Assembly: GCA_019137255.1 (NCBI GenBank)
Contig: WPDH01000141.1
Span: 124,001 to 188,000 of the forward strand
Direction of reading: 5' to 3'
Origin: Corinectria fuckeliana
Taxonomy: Eukaryota; Ascomycota; Sordariomycetes; Hypocreales; Nectriaceae
Length of the DNA: 64,000 nucleotides
Shown: in pieces, positions 35,816-46,839 of the stretch
Numbering within the stretch: the first letter of the stretch is position 1
Layout: every line of letters starts with the position of its first letter
Program-made: the position numbers and the translations under genes
The notes under the pieces: model-generated
What the model was told of the DNA's origin: nothing
What the model saw: only the letters and a program-made list of their open reading frames with translations
Database searches by the model: none

Positions 35816-36455
35816 CACTTCGTCAACAACACCAAATTGCCCTCCTGTCACATTTACCCATCTACGAGTTACCAACCCGTCGGCTGGGCGCAGGCGGAGG
35901 GTTACGCCCCGGAGCCCCGGTGAGCCACCCACCCACGGCACCGGGAACACATTGGACGATGGGTACATTCCTAGGTAGGTAGTTAGATGGCCACCCCGGC
36001 CCCGCCGACGGGACCTAGTGGGACGGGACGGAATGGAACCGCCACTAGTTAGGCACAGCCCGCAGCCTCCTGTTCGTACATACAGGGCTCTTTTGCAGGG
36101 ACTAGGTACCTACGGCGGCACGGGAGGAATGGACTCTGCTGCACGGGTAGCGGAACGGGTCAGTTTACGGGGCTCAAGAATGACTCGCATCCATGATGAA
36201 AATAGCATCTATCTGATGAGTACTTGGTCTGGGCTGAGAACACACCGCTGTCACATTGCACATTGCACATCGCACGTCGCTAAGATCCAATACTACGTAC
36301 CCAGAATACGTCAGCCTATAAAACCCCAAGGAGACAAGAGAGAGGAAAAAGAAATACCAGACGCAATCGGCCATACGGCCGAACCGTGCGACGATGCCTC
36401 AAGCCCGGTCTCGTCTCCGTGAGACCAAAAGGAAAATGGCATGCGCATTTGTTCC

Positions 36456-36490
36456 CATGACCATACCATGACCATACCATGACCTTGAAC
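36456..36490. repeat. CATGACCATAC tandem repeat, about 3 units
   Basis: Two full 11-bp units and partial ones on both sides. It is followed by an AGACC repeat at about 36541-36562. Confidence 0.8.
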
Positions 36491-37281
36491 CATGCTCGGT
36501 GAGGCAAGTCGGCCCAGGCCTTTCTCTCCCGTCGCCTCACAGACCAGACCAGACCAGACCAGAACTGTTTGTTCTTTTCTTTTTCCCTTTCCCGCTGTCG
36601 CTGTCACTGATACCAAGCAAGTAGACGAGAGCCGCCCCATGTTCGAACGTGCATGGGCCCCCCTATCTTCCCCGAGTGAGGTGTCGTATCAGCATTTCCT
36701 TCGTCTCCTAACCCGGTTTTGTTCGCGATGGCTTCTGATTCACCCGCGCAAGCAAACCCAAAAAATGAAGGCCACCTACTTCCAATTGTATACGTTTTTT
36801 CCATGGTTTTTTTTGCCGTCCCTATCCGGGGTTACGAGTCAGACCTGCACAAGTTGCCATGCCACAGCCCCCCCCCCAGACGAACCAAAGCCCTCCTCCT
36901 GCTCCTCCTCTTCCTCCTTCGCCGACTTTCGCTCTCACCGAAATCTGACCGGCGCACTCAAAGCGGTTCACCGTTGTGTCCCTCCCCGAAACCACCCAGT
37001 TGGCCAAACGGAAAAGAAGAAAAAGAAAAAGGCCCTGCTTCTTGCAGAGTTGCTCCGATGCCATTTTGACTAGCCCTGGAAGATCTTCTCCGATAAATTG
37101 CCTCATATTCGAACCTCAGGGACCTCTTTCTCCTTCTTCTTTCTTTTTCTTCTTTCTTCGTCTTCGTCTTCGTCTTGCTCCATCTTCCTACCTCCTTCAA
37201 CTAGCGTCGCCGAAAGAAACCCCCGAGATATAGCCCTAACGCCCCCCTTATTGGGGAAGTTCCCAGAGAGTCCTCTCAACT

Positions 37282-38493
37282 ATGGCTTCCACTAAGCTAG
37301 ATCAAGTCTGGGTTCAGACTTCGACTGCAGTAGTTGATCGTCACCTGTCATGTTCCGGTGCCCTGCTGCCGCTGCCGCTGCCGCTGCCGCTGCCGCTGTC
37401 GCTATCGCGGGTCCTCGCCATGCCGCCCTCCCTCTATTGTGTCGTCCGGGAAGGCAACAAAGCCGACAGGTACCCCCTCAAGAACCTGTGGGAGTTCCGT
37501 ATCGCCGGCATTGGCGAGGTTGTGGGCTTCTTAAGAGACTCTGTCCGGCGTGACATGCTCTGGGACGGGAGCAGCTTCTCCGTCGACGAGGAGAAACGGG
37601 CTGTCATCCTAAAACCCGAGGTCCTTCAGGGCGAGAGCTTTTTCGATGCCTGCCGAAGAGCCTTCTCAGACCTATGCATCAAGAACAAAGGGAAGCTCGG
37701 TAATTGCTTCGATGACTGGCTCAGCGAGCCAGCCGAACACCGCGAGTTTCACCCCATCCACGTTACGGAAGCTCCGTTGCAGAACCTGAGCATCCCCCTG
37801 CCCGCCAGGGGCATATTCGGCATCATCACCGTCGGCGTCCATCTGAACATGTACTCCGTGCGAGAGGTCGACGGCCGTGAGCTCGTCGACCGCATCTGGA
37901 TATCGCACCGCGCAATGGGAGATAACGTCTGCTACTCGGGCATGCTCGACCAGGTTGTCGCAGGGGGCATGGAAACGACGGACCGGGTTGACGGACTGTT
38001 GTCGCCAGGCGTCACGCTGAAACGCGAGGCCGAGGAGGAGGCCGGTCTGCTACTCGACCTGGACACGAAGAGGATGGCCTCTAGCTGCGGTTGCGGCCAT
38101 CCCAGAACAATCGGAACCGTCGAAGATGCGCCTGCCATCACCTTTTACGACTGCAAGGGACGCGAAGCCGGTTGCGGCAACGAGGGCCACATGGAGCCAG
38201 GTGTGCGGTTCGTCTACGACCTCAAGCTCGATGACCCAGCCTTCCAGCCGAAGAAGCACGAGCGATGCATCGAGAAGTTCGAGGCCGTGACGGTGGACGA
38301 GGTCAAGCGGTGGCTGCGGGAGCGGCGGTGGAAGCCCAACTGCGGGCTGGTGATGCTCGACTTTCTCGTCCGGAAGAATCTCATCACCGAGGCCGACGAG
38401 GAGCGCTTCGGGGACATCACGGCGGGGTTGCGGAGGTCACTGCCGTTCAAGTTTTCTCAGGAGGGTTTCCCGTTTTTAGCACCGTGGGTGTAG
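37282..38493 (+). CDS. Nudix-domain protein related to fungal Tnr3-type thiamine-diphosphate hydrolases
   Basis: A single exon of 403 residues from the first ATG, or 357 from the ATG at 37420. The N-terminal half (around 'LYCVVREGNKADRYPLKN' to 'HPIHV') resembles the domain of unknown function that precedes the Nudix fold in Tnr3-like proteins. The Nudix part has 'GGMETTDR' and the core 'KREAEEEAGL', which fits REuxEExGu with the metal-binding glutamates in place. The family removes phosphate from damaged or modified thiamine diphosphate; the substrate here is inferred. The first 46 residues are odd: a CCGCTG repeat encodes alternating Leu-Pro. I favour the start at 37420 because homologous sequence begins there, though the long form cannot be excluded. 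Confidence 0.75.
   Translation: MASTKLDQVWVQTSTAVVDRHLSCSGALLPLPLPLPLPLSLSRVLAMPPSLYCVVREGNKADRYPLKNLWEFRIAGIGEVVGFLRDSVRRDMLWDGSSFSVDEEKRAVILKPEVLQGESFFDACRRAFSDLCIKNKGKLGNCFDDWLSEPAEHREFHPIHVTEAPLQNLSIPLPARGIFGIITVGVHLNMYSVREVDGRELVDRIWISHRAMGDNVCYSGMLDQVVAGGMETTDRVDGLLSPGVTLKREAEEEAGLLLDLDTKRMASSCGCGHPRTIGTVEDAPAITFYDCKGREAGCGNEGHMEPGVRFVYDLKLDDPAFQPKKHERCIEKFEAVTVDEVKRWLRERRWKPNCGLVMLDFLVRKNLITEADEERFGDITAGLRRSLPFKFSQEGFPFLAPWV
37365..37400 (+). repeat. CCGCTG hexanucleotide repeat in coding sequence
   Basis: About five units, encoding Leu-Pro alternation in the possible N-terminal extension of the Nudix protein. Confidence 0.85.
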
Positions 38494-38667
38494 GTGAAGA
38501 GAGTGGATGGATGACTTGTATTCGGTAGCAGGAGAAGAAAGTATGGACGCGATGGAACTGGTCCCCCGCCCCCTGTATTTCTATGGATTCATCAACTCGG
38601 AACACACAAAGGCAAGATTCCCACCTCGGTAATAAAACCATGAGTCTCTCTTCCGCATGTTTCACCT

Positions 38668-39219
38668 CTAGGCGCTGAACTCCTCGGCGAGTCGTCCAAA
38701 ATCCGACAAGTGATGGACCTCGAGCTCCTTGTCTTGGATCTTGATGGGCGGGGTGGGCAGGAGGGTAAAGCAGATGCGAGCAACCTCGGTGCTCGTGTTC
38801 TTCCAGGCGTGGTTGGTGCCTCGCTGGATGATGATATCGCCGCGCCGGAAAGTCCTCGAAGCGCCGTCATCGAGGATGCACTGGACCTCGCCCTCCATGA
38901 CGATACCGTAGTCGACGCTGCCCGTGCGGTGCAAGACGGCGGGGTAGCCGGGCCAGAAGTCGACGACGCGGAGAGCGGAACCCGAGGCCGGGGCGATGTC
39001 GGTCTCGACGGGGTTCTCGCGGTACGAGCGCAGGTCTCGGTCGTCGTTGTGGTCGGGCGTGTCGTGCAGGTTCACCCACGACGTGTGCATGGTGAAGCCG
39101 CCGACGCGCTGGCCCTGGACTTCGATGGGGAGCGAGGTGTCCCAGACGGCCTTGCCGTTGGCGTCGTGCGTGGTGATGTGCCTCTGCACGGGGGGTAGAG
39201 CCTTAGGTTCGGAAGACAT
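38668..39219 (-). CDS. Cupin-domain protein, 183 aa
   Basis: A single exon. The second half forms one cupin barrel: motif 1 'PAVLHRTGSVDYGIVMEGEV' and motif 2 'GDIIIQRGTNHAWKN'. The His of motif 2 and the first His of motif 1 are present, but the second His of motif 1 is replaced, so metal binding would be atypical. Small fungal cupins like this are found as stand-alone cytosolic proteins and next to catabolic or secondary-metabolite genes; the substrate is unknown. It is convergent with the Nudix gene (175 bp between the stop codons). No signal peptide is seen. Confidence 0.8.
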   Translation of the reverse strand: MSSEPKALPPVQRHITTHDANGKAVWDTSLPIEVQGQRVGGFTMHTSWVNLHDTPDHNDDRDLRSYRENPVETDIAPASGSALRVVDFWPGYPAVLHRTGSVDYGIVMEGEVQCILDDGASRTFRRGDIIIQRGTNHAWKNTSTEVARICFTLLPTPPIKIQDKELEVHHLSDFGRLAEEFSA

Positions 39220-39937
39220 GGTGGCAGGAGGTTTGATGGGGGAATAAGTTGTTGAGGGTTATAGAGTGGGCAAGGTGATGATTCCGTGTAAGAGGCAACT
39301 ATCTCCAGTACCATAGCAGGGTTTGAAGGATGTGCTTGAATGGGGGATGATGGTATTTGAGTATTCAAGGCAGAGCAGGATTTCCTTACGCCTTTATACG
39401 AAAAGACAGGTCCATCCTAGACACTGAAGACGATGGCCAGGTAAACTGATTAGCAAAACTGCTACAGCCACGGAGGTAGCAACGCCTGTCGCAACGCCAG
39501 TCCCACAAACGCAGGGCTTCCTGCGATTGGGTGTTGCGCGGTCCCAAACAGTCGCATGCTGGCAAAGACTCCTTCGCTGAAGCGTGTCTGTGTGTGGGCG
39601 ATTACACATGACCAAACTCCGTGGAGTTTTGGACTTCATTCAGAGTTGACTGGGATTTGATAAGCATGATTTTGCGGCTAGTTTCAACCGCCAATCATCA
39701 TCTTGGCACGTCCGTTGGTGGGTCTGCCTATAGTAACTTCCAGAGTTCTGCCCCCTGCAAGGCAAATAAATGGTTCTACTACATCTACGTGCTCTATTGT
39801 AGATAGTTAGGTGTCAGATCAGAGCGATTAAGAGAATCATCATAGGCACTGCTTTAAAAGCCTTCAAGCACCGTGAGTCAGGTACGGGCATTTCCCATCA
39901 AGGACTTTGTTAATTATGCCTTGTTGTTCATTGATGG
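39220..39937. other. Intergenic between cupin gene and retrotransposon
   Basis: About 720 bp holding the cupin promoter. No other gene was seen. Confidence 0.5.
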
Positions 39938-39942
39938 TGTAA

Positions 39943-40156
39943 TGTGAAGGACCGGGTCTTGTCACGTCACGTGCCGAGCATCACGTGGCAGCACAGTGCT
40001 GTAGACCCTAGGCACTGTAGGTCTGCACTGTGCTGCAGTGACCCTCAGGGAGAAGCTGCTAGGGCTTCTTCTTACAAATTAACTATTCTAATTAATTTAA
40101 TCTGACCTTTTGAGATAATAGCTTTCTTTTTACCTCTTTAGGTGATTATATTTCAC
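39943..40156 (+). repeat. Left LTR of the copia element
   Basis: Starts TGTGAAGG and ends TTTCACT. The first ~125 bp keep high GC while the rest is RIP-mutated. It contains the inverted repeat at 39988-40036. Confidence 0.92.
39988..40036. repeat. Inverted repeat (hairpin) inside the left LTR
   Basis: A 12-bp arm GCAGCACAGTGC at 39988-39999 pairs with GCACTGTGCTGC at 40025-40036, extended by AGACC/GGTCT. Confidence 0.9.
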
Positions 40157-40650
40157 TAGTTATAAGCCTAGGCCTTACCCTAATATATTCTCTTTTTACG
40201 CTCTAGTTAGTATTTTTTCTTTTTGCTGCTTTAAAGTGTGATTTCTTTAGATTTTACCTTTATAATTCTAACTTTTATTATATTATAAGTTTTAGCTTTA
40301 AAGCTCTTATATCTCTCTTTCTACCTCTTTTTAGTACTAGCTTTACTTTATAAGTAGTCTTAGCTTTTATAGTTTAACTTATTCTCTTCTTTTAAACTTT
40401 TTTAACTATAGCTTTACTTTATAAGCAGTCTAGCTTTTTATAGTCTTACTTCTTTTATCTTTTTTAAGCATCTTATCTGTTATAACTCTACCTTATAAGC
40501 AGTCCTAAGTATTAATACAGCCTTCTTTCTAGATTCTTAGATCACTTATTATTAAATTAAGATAGCCTTCTTTCTTTATAATCTCTCTCTTTATCACTAG
40601 AACCTTAGGATTATAATTTTATATCTAAACCTACTCTTATTATAGCTTTA

Positions 40651-40796
40651 TATAAGAGTTAGGGCAGCATACCTAACCTTTAATAGAAAGTCCTAGCTAT
40701 AAGGCTAAAAAGATTAAACAATTTAAGTAAGCTATGTCACTTAATCGTGCTACACAACAGATTATAAGGGAGCTCTTAGCGAGCTGTACCCTTATA
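40651..40796 (-). repeat. LTR of the TRIM-like element, less mutated copy
   Basis: 146 bp, direct repeat of 41152-41297 and related in inverse orientation to 46573-46741. Confidence 0.88.
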
Positions 40797-41151
40797 ATTA
40801 TCCCCCCCTCTTAACAGCACGTCTTAGGCTGCTAGCTTATCAGTAGGCATAGCACAGCCTCTTCTGCTCTAGGCGTAGGCAGCCTCTTCTGCACCGTTAT
40901 AGAGGGTCAGCCCCTATAAGGTTAGGAACATAGCGATCCTGTCGCACCTATACATACATGTGTGTTAGAGGGTGGCCCAGCTCCTAAGCCTAAGATAACC
41001 ACTACTGTTAACCCCTAAGGCTTTAGTCACAGCAGGTAACTATATATGTTTATCCTTATAAGCTTAGCGCCTATCACAGTCATAAGGTTTAGCAGGGATT
41101 TAAACTTATAACCTTCTGTATAGTACTAGACCTAATATATACTTAAATAAT

Positions 41152-41297
41152 TATAAGAGTTAGAGTAGTATACCTAACCTTTAATAAAAAGTCCTAGCTG
41201 TAAGGCTAAAAAGATTAAACAATTTAAGTAAGTTATATCACTTAATTATACTATATAACAGATTATAAAAGAGCTTTTAGCGAGCTGTACTCTTACA
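41152..41297 (-). repeat. LTR of the TRIM-like element, more RIP-mutated copy
   Basis: 146 bp, differs from the left copy almost only by C/T and G/A changes. Confidence 0.88.
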
Positions 41298-43089
41298 CTT
41301 TATCTTAGTATAATACTAGTAATAGCCTCTCTTATAGTATTTCTGCTAAGTTTATATATATATATATACTAAAGACTTATTATATTATAATATCTTACTG
41401 CCTAAAGATAGGTATTAATAAGAAGTAATATTATAAGGCTATTTATTTAACTTACTTCTTACTTATTCTTTCTAACTTTAGCTACCTTAAGAATATAAAA
41501 GGTTAGCTTTTATAGAGCTTATCTATTATAACTACTCTTACTACTATTAGTTATAATATAACTATTATACTCTCTTCTCTTAGGGAAGATAAGCTTCTTA
41601 ATTAGATTTAAGGCTTAGTTAAAAGAAAGGTAAAAATAATTATTAAGAGATTTACCTTTAGATCTTAAGCCTTTCTTACCTTTTAGTTATAATATCACAA
41701 CTATAACTCTCTTTAGGAAGACTATTTTTACTCTTAACTTTAGTTCTTAAAGTATAAGAATATTTATAACAGCTCTTTTTATATTATAAAATTCACCTAG
41801 CTTCTTATATAGCTAAAAACTACTAGTAGCACTCTTAATAATAAGTAAGTTTACTACCTCTTTTATAACTCTTTTTATTTTACCTTTTCTAACTAGGTTA
41901 ATACTTATTATAAGTTTTAGCACTTTTCTAATAAGGTTTCTAACTATCTTACTATTAAGAATACCTTTTAAAATCACTATAATAATACTATCTTTTTAGA
42001 CTAATAATTTAATAATAGATAACTTAATTTTTACTTTACTACTAATAGTAATAAAGGTACTTATCCCTCTTAGAATTAGCTGCTTAAGTCTTAGAGAGCT
42101 AATAATACTAAGACTAATACTATAAAGTCTTTCTCTAAAGACTCTATTAACCCTTAAGGTAGCTGTCTTATACTTAATCAGCTTATAAAAAAGCTAAAGT
42201 AAAACCTTAACTTTAATAAGAAGTATTATAACTATAAGAAATAAAGTTATATTTATCTTAACTATTATACTTTATATTTTAAGAAGCACTTATTATAATC
42301 TTAAGATAGTAGTAACTCTTATAGTACTACTAACTACTAGATTTCTAAGCTTACTATTATATTACTTTCTTAAGCTTAAGATACTACCTCTTACTACACC
42401 TCTTTTCTGCCTAATTAGTTCTTAATATCCGCTTCTTATAAGGCTTTTTATACTTTTATATAAGCTGCTAAATATACTCTTAGTATAACTAGCCTCTATA
42501 AGTCTTAAAAACAGGGGGAGTTATTCTTTATATTTAAGGCTGCTACTATAAATAAATTTTCCTTTTTGCTTTTTATACTTAAGGCTAAGATAGTAGGTTT
42601 TTCCTTTAATTCTAATATCTTAAAGTCTCTAGTAACTTAAAATACCTTTTATACTAATTATAACTATAGTAAGAACTACTAGCTTTAGGATTTTAGCTCT
42701 AACTATTATATTACTAATAATTTTAAATAGTTTAAAAAAGATAAAGTATTTTCTCTTATTTAATAAGACACTATTATAACTAATAGTAACCCTATTAAGC
42801 CCTTTTATATTAGTATAGTTAAGCTCTCTTTTAAGCTTTCTAAATATATAACTTTTATAGTTTTTAAGAAAGTGCTTTTTATAATAACTTTTCCTCTTAA
42901 TATCTTTTTAGGTCTTAAGACTTATCTTAAGAGTAGCTTTCTTTTTAAAAACTGTATTTTTAACTTTAATAGCTATCTTATAGCTATTATCTTACTATAT
43001 AGTACTAGATTTTACCTTCTTATAAAGAGATTACCTACTTTAGCTATCTTAGTTATTATAATAGTTATAAAAGCTTAAATCTCTAATAG

Positions 43090-43667
43090 TGTAAGGTATA
43101 ATATTACAAGTTACACAGAAAAGTTAAATTTCTTAAAATAAATAGCTGTAAAGCTTTTAGAGGTTTTAAGTGATTAAGAGGTTTTAAAGTAAGTCCTAAT
43201 AACTAATAGATAGCTTATTAAGTAGAGGAGAAAAAGTGGGTTAGATTAATATATTTTATAAGATAATTAGTTAAAATCTAAGTGCTTTAGTGTCTACTTT
43301 ATATCTAGATATAAGCGGAAATCACTCTCTCTTTATAGATAAATTCCCAGTCTCCTAGCAGTCTAAATAGGTTGTATAATAGCTCGATTTGTAGCTAAAG
43401 TGATAATAAATATTATACTGAAATCTCAGATTAGTCGGATATAATATTACGCTGTAATTACAGTTCTAGTAGTAAATCTTTTAGAGTTTATCTAAACTAT
43501 AGTATAAGTTAAAAAACTAGCAGATAGTAGTAATTTAATAATAGCTAATAGAAATATAAGAAAGTCTCCACACAGTGTCAGCACAGTGCTAATAGTACTG
43601 TATGCTAATATATACTAGGATTTTCTTAGGATTTTATAATACTAGTTAAAGCTAGTAAACTCTAACA
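43090..43667. mobile_element. Solo LTR-like insertion, 578 bp, in the copia element
   Basis: Bounded by TGTAAGG and CTCTAACA (TG...CA ends) with the 5-bp duplication AATAG on both sides (43085-43089 and 43668-43672). It has less uniform AT content than its surroundings. No matching second copy is present in this window, so it is called solo by size and ends only. Confidence 0.7.
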
Positions 43668-46572
43668 AATAGTAAGTTATAATATTACTACCTAGCTTAT
43701 ATAAGTTATAATAATATTATTTATATAGTTAGAAAGACTATAAGTAGTCTTAAATGCTTTTATCTACCTAAGAAAAAGATATATTACTATTATAACTATA
43801 CTAATATAATATGTTAAACCTTAAAGATCTGTTATAAATATATATCTCTTTCTTATTAAAAAGTTTATATTAACTTTTACTTTATCTCTTATACTACTAA
43901 GTCTAAGACTACCTATTTTACTCTTATAACTAATAATAAGTCTTACTACTACTAGATTAAGACTCTTTATAGTAAGGCTAATACTAATACTACTTTTTAC
44001 TATCTTTTTAAGTATTTTTATTATATAATAAGCACTTATCTTACTAAGATTTACTTTAATAACAGCTAGAAATTTAACAGTCTTAAACTTCTTACTTTAC
44101 TTAATATAGCTTATATTTATATATCTTAAACATCTAGTTATTATTATAAGTAAGCAGGCTTTTATAAGCACTTTAACTATATAATCCTAAACTATATATA
44201 AGCTGTCTTTATAAACTTTATTTTTTTTCTCTTTAAGTATTAGAATTATATAGCTAATACTATTATAATAATCTTAAACTATATTACTATTAAGTTTTAT
44301 AATAATAATACTTCTCTTTAGAAGTTCTCTTATTAAGTCTTTTAGGATTACTTTAAGCCTAATAATAATAATAAGTCTAATATCTCTCACTTTTATATAC
44401 TTAGCTTATATACTACTATTATTATTAAGGCTAAATTCACTAATAAAAATAATAAGAAAAGACTTAAGCTTAACTCTTATAGTTAAGAGGGTATCTTAGT
44501 TAGCTTTTAAGGCTATTACCTCTATAAGGTTTAAAACCTAGTTAATAAGCATATTATTACTACTACCTATCTTATTATCTATAAGAAATACTTATCTTAT
44601 AATAAGATAGTTTATATAAAACCTTAAGAAGCTTTTTAGTATAACTAACAGGTTAAGATTATTAATAAATTTATTAATAAAATTATAACTATATCTTTTC
44701 AGCTCTTATTTATACCTTTTTACTCTACTAAAAAGGCTATAACTTTTAGTAATACTAAGAAATAATATAAAGCTATTTATAAGAAGATTAGCTAGCTTAT
44801 TAAGCTTAGCACTTTTACTTTTCTTAACTTTTATAATACTATTTTAAGTATTACTTTACTTACTACCACCTAGGCTTTTAAGTATAAATATAATAAATAT
44901 AGTAATATAATATATTATAAGGCTTATATTTATATATATAGCTTTTAGCAGGTTAAAAGTGTTAACTTTTTTAAGACTAGTACTTTAACTGTGATTTTTA
45001 CTACTTAGTGTATTCTTATTATCTTAGCTGTGTAACTAGGTTATACTACCTGCTAAGTTAATATTATTACTATCTTTTTTTATAGTATACTTAAGAAAAC
45101 TCTTTATATAAAGTAATTTCTTATGCTTTTTAACTTTATAAGAGACTTCTACTTTTAATATCTTATTACTAAGCTTAGCTAGACTAGTAATAAGATTATC
45201 TAGCTAAATTAGCCTTTTTATAGCCTTAAGCAGTCTGCTAACACTTAGGAGAGCTGTCTTTCTAATAAGCTTACCTTCTTAAGCTTTAAAAAGCTTATAA
45301 GTAACTACTTTATTTATTTTAACTCTTTAAATAGTATTATTATAGCTGCTTATATTAATAACCTGCTTTTCTTTTTACTACTTATAGTTAACATCTCTAA
45401 TATTATTACTAACCTTAGTAAAAAGCTTTTAGTCTCTAACTATAGCTTTTCTACTTACTTTCTTAATATTACTATTATAAAGCTTAAAGATAGTATTAGC
45501 CTCTTATAGTAAAGCTTTATTAAAGATATTATTTGTAATCTTAACCTTAGTAGTGCTTTTAGAGCTATTATACTTATAGTCTTTAGTTATAAAAAGCTAG
45601 CTATACTTCTCTCTTCTACTCTTTTTAATATTACTATTTAGACCTCTTATTATACACTTATTAAAAAGCTAAACTATCTTATTATATAAACCTAACCTAA
45701 TATTACTTTTACTATAAGCTTTTAGGTATAATCTTTTTCCTAGCTAACTAATAAGCAGCTTAAAGCTATAATATAAGTATCTTACTACCTTAAAGATTAT
45801 ATTAATTTAGGTATTATATACTATTATTAGACTAAAATTATATATTAAAATCCTTTTAACCTTTTTACTTATTATAATACTAACTTTACTAGTAATTTAA
45901 CTAGTGCTAAGTTAACTAGAGGCTAAGTTATCTTTATATATAGTAACTTAGTCTCTTAGTATAATAGCTTATATAAGTGTGTATATAAATCCACTTAGAA
46001 AGCTAAGTATTATAATATCTCTAAGTATATAAAGAAAGTCCTTTAGATTTATAACCTTCTTAGAGAGCTTAGGTATATTATAAATACTCTTATTACTATC
46101 TATAATAATAATAAAGCTACTATTAAGCTTACTAAAAATAAAGTTTTCTACTCTTATATAAAGTATATTACTATTAACTATTATTACTTTTATAGTAAGA
46201 TTAAGACTAGTATTATTAAAATCTACTATATTAATACTAAGAAAATAACTACTAATAGCCTTATAAAGCCTCTTAATAAGAAAGGTTATATCTGCTTTCT
46301 TAAGCTTCTTAAAATAGAGTGTATCTTACTCTCTTACGCTTATAAATAAGCTATTATAACTCTTATAGTACCTTAAGTTCTTTTAGCCCTAATAGCTTTC
46401 TCTAGCTCTTATAAGCCAGCTTAGCTAAAAAGCCTAAATCTAATATAAAAATCTTAAGCTGTTAAGTTACTATCTTTCTTATTCTAGCTTAGTACTACTC
46501 TAACTAATAAGATAAGACCTTTACCACCCTCTCTTTTTTACTGCTTTCTACTCTTAACCTTTTAAGCCTTTT

Positions 46573-46741
46573 TGTAAGAGTACAGCTAAGCTAAGAGCTT
46601 ACTAAGAGCTTACTAAGAGCTCTCTTATAACCTGTTATATAGTATAATTAAGTGATATAACTTACTTAAATTGTTTAATCTTTTTAGCCTTATAGCTAGG
46701 ACTTTCTATTAAAGGTTAAGTATACTACTTTAACTCTTACA
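46573..46741 (+). mobile_element. Solo LTR of the TRIM family, inverted, 169 bp
   Basis: Inverse of the TRIM LTRs with ends TGTAAGAG...CTCTTACA, flanked by CTTTT on both sides (46568-46572 and 46742-46746). It is about 23 bp longer because an 11-bp AGCTTACTAAG-type unit is repeated near one end. Confidence 0.85.
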
Positions 46742-46830
46742 CTTTTAGTCTCTTCTAGATGCTTCTTATAGTAGTTTTTACTTATAAAAGTATCTACTTA
46801 TTATAGTATTTAATAGAGGGATAATTATAT

Positions 46831-46839
46831 AAGAGGGAG
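46831..46839 (+). other. Polypurine tract of the copia element
   Basis: AAGAGGGAG directly before the right LTR, as expected for the plus-strand primer of reverse transcription. Confidence 0.75.

Larger units (their letters stand above)
35363..37281. other. Intergenic, 1.9 kb, repeat-rich
   Basis: Contains several short tandem repeats (annotated separately) and CT-rich sequence just upstream of the Nudix gene. Overlapping ORFs here look like chance. Confidence 0.5.
40651..41297 (-). mobile_element. TRIM-like miniature LTR retrotransposon nested in the copia element, 647 bp
   Basis: Two direct repeats of 146 bp (40651-40796 and 41152-41297) begin T(G/A)TAAGAG and end CTCTTACA (CTTATA in the left copy). 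They are flanked by the exact 5-bp duplication CTTTA (40646-40650 and 41298-41302). The interior of 355 bp has no coding capacity. A polypurine tract on the minus strand (complement of 40801-40812) lies four bases from the left LTR, so the element points to minus. Short LTRs, tiny interior and no genes define a TRIM. The interior and left LTR are much less RIP-mutated than the surrounding copia sequence. Confidence 0.85.

Noticed and set aside
42872..43078. 68-codon ORF in the AT-rich region
   Set aside because: It lies inside the RIP-mutated copia element and is open only by chance; Leu/Ile-rich from base composition.
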